Assembly: GCA_031553195.1 (NCBI GenBank)
Contig: JAVBLV010000018.1
Span: 1-10,343 of the forward strand
Origin: JAVBLV01 sp031553195
GTDB taxonomy: Bacteria > Bacteroidota > Bacteroidia > Bacteroidales > P3
Direction: 5' to 3'
DNA length: 10,343 bases
Shown one piece after another: positions 6,335 to 10,343 of this stretch. The notes below the pieces were generated by a model that had not been told where the DNA came from, ran no database searches, and saw only the letters and a program-made list of their open reading frames with translations. A program made the translations under genes and the position numbers. How positions within the stretch are numbered: position 1 is the stretch's first letter; each line of letters starts with the position of its first letter.

Positions 6335-6916
6335 ATGGACTACTCTTTTGTAGAAGACAAAGTTTTTGATAAAATAGATTTTAAAGAAACGCCCTTGGAA
6401 AAAGGAGAATATGAAAATTGCCGTTTTATTAATTGTAATTTCTCTGAAACCGGCTTATCCGAAATAAAATTTACAGCTTGCGATTTTAATTATTGCAATT
6501 TGAGTTTGTCCAAAATAAAAGCGACGGCTTTCATGAATGTTAGATTCAAGGATTGTAAAATGATCGGACTTAACTTCGAAAATTGTAATCCGTTTGGGTT
6601 ATCGTTCCGATTCGAAAAATGTATCCTGAATCATTCTTCGTTTTTTAAAAACAAAATAAAGAAAACTATTTTTAAAGATACGCAACTACAAGGAGTCGAT
6701 TTTAGCGATTGCGATTTATCAGATTCTGTTTTTGATAATTGCGATTTATCAGGAGCCATGTTCGAAAATACGTTACTTGAAAAAGCCGATTTCAGGACTT
6801 CTTATAACTACTCGTTACATCCGGAAGTCAATGTAATTAAAAAAGCAAAATTTTCGTTGAGAGGGCTTGCAGGCCTTTTGCAAAAGTATGATATCGAAAT
6901 AGAAGATGTATTTTAA
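6335..6916 (+). CDS. Pentapeptide-repeat protein
   Basis: This is a 193-residue protein built from pentapeptide repeats (A(D/N)LxX type), which fold into a right-handed beta-helix. Repeats are clear from about residue 25 to 155. The second half is nearly regular, with VDFSDCDLSD, SVFDNCDLSG, AMFENTLLEK and ADFRTSY following one another. Cysteine or phenylalanine often fills the inward position. A non-repeat tail, about residues 155-193 (HPEVNVIKKAKFS then LLQKYDIEIE), resembles the C-terminal dimerisation tail seen in Qnr-like chromosomal proteins. Some relatives (Qnr, MfpA) bind DNA gyrase as a DNA mimic and protect it from quinolones, but most pentapeptide proteins have no known role. The gene begins 29 bases after the dehydratase stop and overlaps the next gene by 11 bases, so co-transcription is likely. 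Confidence 0.9.
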   Translation: MDYSFVEDKVFDKIDFKETPLEKGEYENCRFINCNFSETGLSEIKFTACDFNYCNLSLSKIKATAFMNVRFKDCKMIGLNFENCNPFGLSFRFEKCILNHSSFFKNKIKKTIFKDTQLQGVDFSDCDLSDSVFDNCDLSGAMFENTLLEKADFRTSYNYSLHPEVNVIKKAKFSLRGLAGLLQKYDIEIEDVF

Positions 6917-7403
6917 TATGCAGATGCGCATTGAAACTTCGACAAAAAAGAAATTGGTTGGAAAACGGATAAAAATGTCGTTTTCTGAAGATAGGACGAT
7001 AGAATTATGGCGAAACTTTATGCCCGTACGGAAAGAAATAAGAAATAATGTAGGGACTGAATTATATTCGATTGAAGTATACGAACCTGCATTTTTTGAT
7101 AATCTGAGTTACGAAAAGAATTTCGACAAATGGGCGGCAGTTGAAGTTACAGATTTTGACTGTTTTCCGGAAGGCATGGAATCCATTATTCTGGAAAGCG
7201 GACTGTATGCCGTGTTTCTATATAAAGGATCTGCGAGCGAGGCAGACAAAATATTCCAATATATTTTTGAAGTCTGGCTGCCCAATTCCGGCTTTATATT
7301 GGACAACCGACCTCATTTTGCCGTAATGGGAGAAAAGTACAAAAACAATGATCCGGATTCGGAAGAAGAATTTTGGATACCAATTCGAGCCAAAAGCCGT
7401 TAA
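6906..7403 (+). CDS. GyrI-like (AraC effector-binding fold) small-molecule-binding protein
   Basis: This is a 165-residue soluble protein matching the stand-alone GyrI-like / AraC effector-binding family, with no DNA-binding domain attached. Visible signatures are W16 with FMPVRKEI (18-25), LYSIEVYEP (53-61), FDKWAAVEV (73-81), the loop PEGMESIILESGLYAVFLY (88-106), then YIFEVWLPNSGFILDNRPHF (119-138), and the end SEEEFWIPI (152-160). The fold binds small hydrophobic or cationic molecules. The E. coli namesake SbmC/GyrI inhibits gyrase. The first ATG (6906) lies inside the last codons of the pentapeptide gene. Alternative ATGs at 6918 and 6924 would remove the overlap, and no Shine-Dalgarno sequence decides between them. 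The overlap implies translational coupling with the pentapeptide gene. Ligand and target are unknown. Confidence 0.88.
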   Translation: MYFNMQMRIETSTKKKLVGKRIKMSFSEDRTIELWRNFMPVRKEIRNNVGTELYSIEVYEPAFFDNLSYEKNFDKWAAVEVTDFDCFPEGMESIILESGLYAVFLYKGSASEADKIFQYIFEVWLPNSGFILDNRPHFAVMGEKYKNNDPDSEEEFWIPIRAKSR

Positions 7404-7449
7404 TAATATTTTTAAAGATAATCTGATAGAGACAATACAACGATTATAG

Positions 7450-7480
7450 GTCAGGGCATGACTTAGATTCACGCCCTGAC
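7450..7480. repeat. 31-base palindromic element, imperfect copy
   Basis: The arms GTCAGGGCATGAC (7450-7462) and TTCACGCCCTGAC (7468-7480) flank a 5-base centre, with 11 of 13 positions paired. A second copy at 10039-10069, 28 of 31 bases identical, is a perfect palindrome. It lies in the 103-base gap between the GyrI-like gene and lspA. No T-run follows, so it resembles a REP-type dispersed palindrome more than a classical terminator, although it could still slow transcription. Confidence 0.8.
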
Positions 7481-7506
7481 TAGACTATCAAATAAAAAAT
7501 AAACAC

Positions 7507-8145
7507 ATGAAATTATTACAAAAGAAATATCTTGTTCCCATCGTCGTAATTTTAGGGATTCTTATTATAGACCAGATTATTAAATTCCGGGTAAAAACCA
7601 CTATGTACATAGGCGAAGAAATACCTGTATTTGGTAATTGGTTTCTCATTCATTTTACCGAAAATGAAGGAATGGCTTTTGGAATGAAGTTTATAGGAAA
7701 ATATGGAAAATTGGTATTAAGTATATTCAGGATTATTGCTATCAGCGCTATCGGCTATTATTTATTTACGTTGATAAAGAAGAATGAAAGCCGGTTGGTT
7801 GTGGCAAGCATTACCTTGATTTTTGCAGGCGCTGTGGGAAATGTAATTGATTGTTGCTTCTACGGACTGATTTTCAATGAAAGTTCGTATAGTATTGCTC
7901 AGTTTATGCCGGAAGGAGGGGGCTATGCTCCGTTTTTATACGGAAAAGTTGTCGACATGTTTTATTTCCCTTTATTTACAACACATTTACCTTCTTGGGT
8001 TCCTGTTTGGGGAGGAGATTCGTTTACGTTTTTTAGTTTTATATTCAACTTTGCCGATGCGGCCGTAACAATCGGCGTATTTTTGCTCGCCTATAATCTG
8101 ATTATAAAAAGCAAAAAAGAAAAGGCGCAGGAAATTGAAAAATAA
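7507..8145 (+). CDS. lspA: Lipoprotein signal peptidase (signal peptidase II)
   Basis: LspA is the inner-membrane aspartyl protease that cuts the signal peptide of prolipoproteins ahead of the lipidated cysteine. The conserved boxes appear in order: DQIIK (22-26) in the first helix, FTENEGMAFGM (50-60), AGAVGNVID (107-115) with catalytic D115, and FNFADAAVTIG (180-190) with catalytic D184. Four hydrophobic segments lie near 8-24, 68-88, 97-115 and 177-200, and the C-terminal tail is lysine-rich and cytoplasmic. At 212 residues it is longer than the ~165 of E. coli. The extra length lies in the loop between the catalytic aspartates (about 120-172), as I recall for Bacteroidota members. DCC, rather than DR, follows the first catalytic aspartate, which looks normal for this group. 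The gene follows the GyrI-like gene after 103 bases that include a palindrome, so it may or may not share the transcript. Confidence 0.96.
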   Translation: MKLLQKKYLVPIVVILGILIIDQIIKFRVKTTMYIGEEIPVFGNWFLIHFTENEGMAFGMKFIGKYGKLVLSIFRIIAISAIGYYLFTLIKKNESRLVVASITLIFAGAVGNVIDCCFYGLIFNESSYSIAQFMPEGGGYAPFLYGKVVDMFYFPLFTTHLPSWVPVWGGDSFTFFSFIFNFADAAVTIGVFLLAYNLIIKSKKEKAQEIEK

Positions 8146-8159
8146 TTATTTGCAAATTA

Positions 8160-8233
8160 AATGCCCATTCTCCAAGATTCCCTGCAGTTAAAATTATGCA
8201 GAGAATCTCGAAGGAATATTAAAGTTGGGCATT
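8160..8233. terminator. Large stem-loop between convergent genes, probable bidirectional terminator
   Basis: An outer 8-base stem pairs 8160-8167 (AATGCCCA) with 8226-8233 (TGGGCATT). An inner 12-base stem with one mismatch pairs 8175-8186 (AGATTCCCTGCA) with 8197-8208 (TGCAGAGAATCT) around a 10-base AT-rich loop. It fills the 127-base gap between the lspA stop and the end of the convergent gene at 8273. A terminator for both strands is the simplest reading. The missing T-tract and the two-part stem also allow an RNA stabiliser or small RNA. Confidence 0.55.
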
Positions 8234-8272
8234 ATGCAATAACCGGTTTTAAATAGAAACTCAATAATCGTT

Positions 8273-9856
8273 TTAATTATTAAGTCCGATTTTTAAGAAA
8301 TTGAGCTTTGAATAGCCTTTCAATCCGAAAATAACGACTTCTCCTGACGGAAGTTGTCCTATGTTTGCCGGTTTTAAAACGGTTTTGTTGCTTTTTGCCG
8401 AGTGAATCTTTTTGCCGCTTTCTTTGCCATTTTCATCAATACTTATTAAAACCAATTCCGAATCTTTTGCTTTCCCCTGACCGGTCAACTTTCCTTCCCT
8501 CATTGTATTATAAATAATTTGGGTGGAATTGTCTTTCATATACGCCAACCCAAAAGATCCCGCTATCCGATGATCGTTTACAAGGTGGATATCCCTGGGT
8601 ATTTTTTGCATCCATTTCACAGAGGCGTCGGTATTTTCGAAATTAGCGACTATTATATCCCCTTCATAAGAATGGTACGTTCTGGTTTCGCCCGTCCGGT
8701 CTCTCATTATGCTGACGGTTCTACGTAATTTTTCTATTACAAGGGCAAAAGTTTCGTTTGTTCCGAAATGAATGTTTCTAAGATTATATTCGTACTCTTC
8801 AAAATCAGATCCCTTTTTCATATTCTTCTTAAGATCTTCTATTTCTCCCTCATCCATTCCTTTAGTCAAAAAATTATAGTCAAACCCTTTTGTTTTAATT
8901 TCCGATGTTTTTTGCTCGTCGATGTTTATTTTTGTCGAAAAAATTCCGACGGCATTGGTCATTCCCGTTTGAGAATAAACGCCCGCGCAAACCAGGTTAG
9001 AGTTATTATCAACGCCTATTTGGGCGCTAATGGGATACTTGTTTTCGGGAAGGGTTACGGCAATAGGAACCGGCTTTTTCTGATTTTTAGGGTAAATAAC
9101 AACAAAATATTGGTTATTTTCCTCCTCTTTTTGATATTCTTTTTTGTTGTTGTAAGCTTTTCCCGCAAAAAATACATTTCCGGAGTTGTCTACCGCCGAT
9201 CGTTGAAATAAAAAGTATCCGCCTACATTCGAAGAAATATTCTCATTTTTCCATATCAACTCAAAATTTTCGTCGAATACTTCGAAACCGGAGCGAAGAA
9301 TTTCGTTGTCTTTGTTTGTTAAAACATAATGAATCAAAATTTTAGAACTATCCGGGGAAAATTCATAATTAAATGTCGCCGGACGCCTTTTGCTCTCGCC
9401 CTCATAATCGAGTTCGGCAATTTTTTTCAGGTCTGAGTTTAAACTAAAATTATTTTTATTGATTGTTTGAACGAAGAGGTAATGTTTTTTGTGTTTTTTA
9501 TTCTGGAAAGAAGAAAAGAAATATATTTTATCTTCCCACGAAGTTGCAAATTCATATTCACGCTCACTTCCATCTGTTTTTAAATTATATTCCAGGGTTT
9601 CAATATCCCCTGATTTCAGGTCGCACCGGATTAGTTTCTCCGAATAAATATCCCCGTAAATATAATTCCAAGGCAAATAATGAGCAAAGACATAACGACT
9701 GTCGCATCCGATTATTTTTAGAGGAAGGAGTCCTTCCGTCATAGACGTTTTTTTTTCTTGCCCCCACTGCAATTGAGAATCCTTCAACTGATTTTGTGCA
9801 AAAGAAAAGAATGAAGCAAGTAATAAAGCGGCAATAAGTAACGATAATTTTTTCAT
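8273..9856 (-). CDS. Large secreted protein, probable beta-propeller-like, function unknown
   Basis: This 527-residue protein starts with a standard signal peptide (residues 1-20, hydrophobic core LLIAALLLASFF, predicted cut after SFA before Q21). There is no cysteine at the cleavage site, so it should be periplasmic or secreted rather than a lipoprotein. The rest is rich in beta-strand-like segments with recurring motifs such as GNVFFAGKAYN, SNLVCAGVYS and SGEVVIFGLKG. It also carries phrases like SPDSSKILIHY that are typical of WD40/TolB-type propeller blades. No catalytic motif, outer-membrane anchor or type IX C-terminal sorting domain is visible. It converges with lspA and has no operon partner in view. 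The upstream DNA holds an inverted repeat and no clear TAnnTTTG box. I do not recognise a named family. Confidence 0.85.
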   Translation of the reverse strand: MKKLSLLIAALLLASFFSFAQNQLKDSQLQWGQEKKTSMTEGLLPLKIIGCDSRYVFAHYLPWNYIYGDIYSEKLIRCDLKSGDIETLEYNLKTDGSEREYEFATSWEDKIYFFSSFQNKKHKKHYLFVQTINKNNFSLNSDLKKIAELDYEGESKRRPATFNYEFSPDSSKILIHYVLTNKDNEILRSGFEVFDENFELIWKNENISSNVGGYFLFQRSAVDNSGNVFFAGKAYNNKKEYQKEEENNQYFVVIYPKNQKKPVPIAVTLPENKYPISAQIGVDNNSNLVCAGVYSQTGMTNAVGIFSTKINIDEQKTSEIKTKGFDYNFLTKGMDEGEIEDLKKNMKKGSDFEEYEYNLRNIHFGTNETFALVIEKLRRTVSIMRDRTGETRTYHSYEGDIIVANFENTDASVKWMQKIPRDIHLVNDHRIAGSFGLAYMKDNSTQIIYNTMREGKLTGQGKAKDSELVLISIDENGKESGKKIHSAKSNKTVLKPANIGQLPSGEVVIFGLKGYSKLNFLKIGLNN

Positions 9857-9903
9857 ATGTTTAAAATTTATAAGCCCCTCTAAATCCCCCTCCCCTCTTT
9901 AAT

Positions 9904-9920
9904 TCTCCCCTCAAGGGAGA
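9904..9920. repeat. Small hairpin TCTCCC / GGGAGA
   Basis: The 6-base arms at 9904-9909 and 9915-9920 pair perfectly around CTCAA, preceded by a pyrimidine-rich run (CCCCTCTAAATCCCCCTCCC, about 9873-9892). It lies 48 bases upstream of the secreted-protein ATG and would fall in its leader. This type of C-rich run with a short hairpin is a familiar intergenic repeat in Bacteroidota, an association I am recalling rather than proving. Confidence 0.5.
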
Positions 9921-10026
9921 TTAATCGGATTTTCTTATTTGTTTGGGAGACTTGGTTGACGCGCGCCTTTAATCATTCGCATTGGAGCGCCAAAGGCTCA
10001 TGATTATTTCATGTTTTTATTTTTTA
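9917..10026 (-). repeat. Degenerate duplicated block, copy A
   Basis: This block aligns with 10090-10203 at an offset of 173-175 bases. Shared landmarks are GAGATT, CGG(G)ATTTT, a TTTGGG-like run with ACTTGG, TATCA/AATCA, TTGG, and GCTCATG followed by TTAT. On the minus strand, 9997-9935 reads without a stop as ...FGAPMRMIKGARQPSLPNK and ends at TAA. Copy B gives a comparable peptide ending at the equivalent point. The two frames differ by a one-base indel. Confidence 0.5.
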
Positions 10027-10038
10027 TTTGATATTCTC

Positions 10039-10069
10039 GTCAGGGCGTGACTTAAAGTCACGCCCTGAC
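10039..10069. repeat. 31-base perfect palindromic element
   Basis: The arms GTCAGGGCGTGAC (10039-10051) and GTCACGCCCTGAC (10057-10069) are perfect inverse complements around TTAAA. This is the intact version of the copy at 7450-7480. It lies between the two halves of a degenerate duplication. A repetitive extragenic palindrome is the likely class. Confidence 0.85.
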
Positions 10070-10089
10070 TTACTTATACTCCCTAAACA

Positions 10090-10203
10090 GAGATTATACG
10101 GGATTTTATGTTTTATTTGGGGGAACTTGGCCAATGCCAGTTTTTATCACCCGTCTTGGTATGCTGAAAAGCTCATGGTTATCTAATTTATATATTTTTA
10201 AAA
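10090..10203 (-). repeat. Degenerate duplicated block, copy B, with coding-like reading
   Basis: This is the partner of 9917-10026. Its minus-strand reading is open from 10216 to the TAA at 10106-10108 (36 codons, no ATG start) and includes EILKIYKLDN and then FSIPRRVIKTGIGQVPPNK. It follows the small frame at 10224-10343 but is shifted by one base. The two could therefore be pieces of one decayed frame or of a composite repeat. Confidence 0.5.
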
Positions 10204-10223
10204 TTTCAATAGTCCGTTAAAAA

Positions 10224-10343
10224 TTAAACGGCTTTAGTTCCGAAATAAATAAGTTCTTTGAGGTTTTGGTTATTTTTAATCATGTTTGGCTTTAGCCCAA
10301 ACATGCGATAAATTCGCTGGATTAGTAAAGCATTGTAATTCAT
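10224..10343 (-). CDS. Small 39-residue frame with an internal hairpin, may extend past the window
   Basis: The minus-strand frame reads from an ATG at the very last bases (10341-10343) to the TAA at 10224-10226. The peptide begins MNYNALLIQRIYRMFGLKPN, continues with an asparagine/lysine-rich stretch and ends IYFGTKAV. It is basic and amphipathic with no signal sequence. Codons 14-21 overlap a hairpin at 10281-10305 (CATGTTTGGC / GCCCAAACATG, one bulged base). I recall similar short frames recurring in Bacteroidota intergenic DNA, which would make it a repeat-encoded peptide or the tail of a longer gene. The window edge prevents a decision on the true start. Confidence 0.35.
   Translation of the reverse strand: MNYNALLIQRIYRMFGLKPNMIKNNQNLKELIYFGTKAV

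Noticed and set aside
7450..7480. Palindrome as a factor-independent terminator
   Set aside because: No T-run follows on either strand and a near-identical copy occurs elsewhere, so a dispersed palindrome fits better.
8519..9744. Plus-strand frames of 69-147 residues opposite the secreted protein
   Set aside because: They lie antisense within a long gene with a clear signal peptide, and their sequences have no domain features.

Overview
The window is AT-rich DNA most likely from the phylum Bacteroidota, probably Bacteroidales. Four things point there: promoter-like boxes of the TAnnTTTG type, few Shine-Dalgarno sequences, a lipoprotein with a charged patch just after its lipid-anchored cysteine, and a signal peptidase II that is longer than the usual ~165 residues. 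I see no rRNA, tRNA, CRISPR array or complete transposase.

Layout. Bases 1-320 hold the last 42 codons of an unidentified plus-strand gene. It abuts the 5' stub of what looks like a LytS-type sensor kinase gene on the minus strand, so a deletion or recombination junction probably lies near base 140. Bases 549-1139 (minus) encode a small lipoprotein with a four-cysteine cluster. Bases 1140-2400 contain no convincing intact gene. They hold a G+C-richer, repeat-like open frame with hairpins, a weak promoter-like box, and the first copy of a 61-base dispersed repeat. Bases 2401-3894 encode a multi-pass GT-C (family 39-like) glycosyltransferase. A 479-base spacer carrying the second copy of the 61-base repeat precedes a plus-strand run of genes. 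These are a WbpM/PglF/FlaA1-type nucleotide-sugar 4,6-dehydratase (4374-6305), a pentapeptide-repeat protein (6335-6916), an overlapping GyrI-like protein (6906-7403) and lspA (7507-8145). The run converges on a large secreted protein gene (8273-9856, minus) across a strong stem-loop region. Bases 9857-10343 are a mosaic: a degenerate ~173-base-spaced duplication around a perfect 31-base palindrome, then a 39-residue minus-strand frame reaching the window edge.

How the genes may work together. The glycosyltransferase and the dehydratase fit surface glycan or exopolysaccharide synthesis: the dehydratase makes a 4-keto-6-deoxy nucleotide sugar in the cytoplasm, and the GT-C enzyme transfers a lipid-linked sugar on the outer face of the inner membrane. 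Both are preceded by the same repeat, which carries a promoter-like box. LspA is a housekeeping lipoprotein-processing enzyme. The pentapeptide-repeat and GyrI-like genes overlap by 11 bases. Both families include DNA-gyrase modulators, so they are the most suggestive functional pair here, although the link to gyrase is inference. No complete new defence or mobile system is evident. The most unusual content is the repeat-rich intergenic DNA and the apparent truncation at the left edge.
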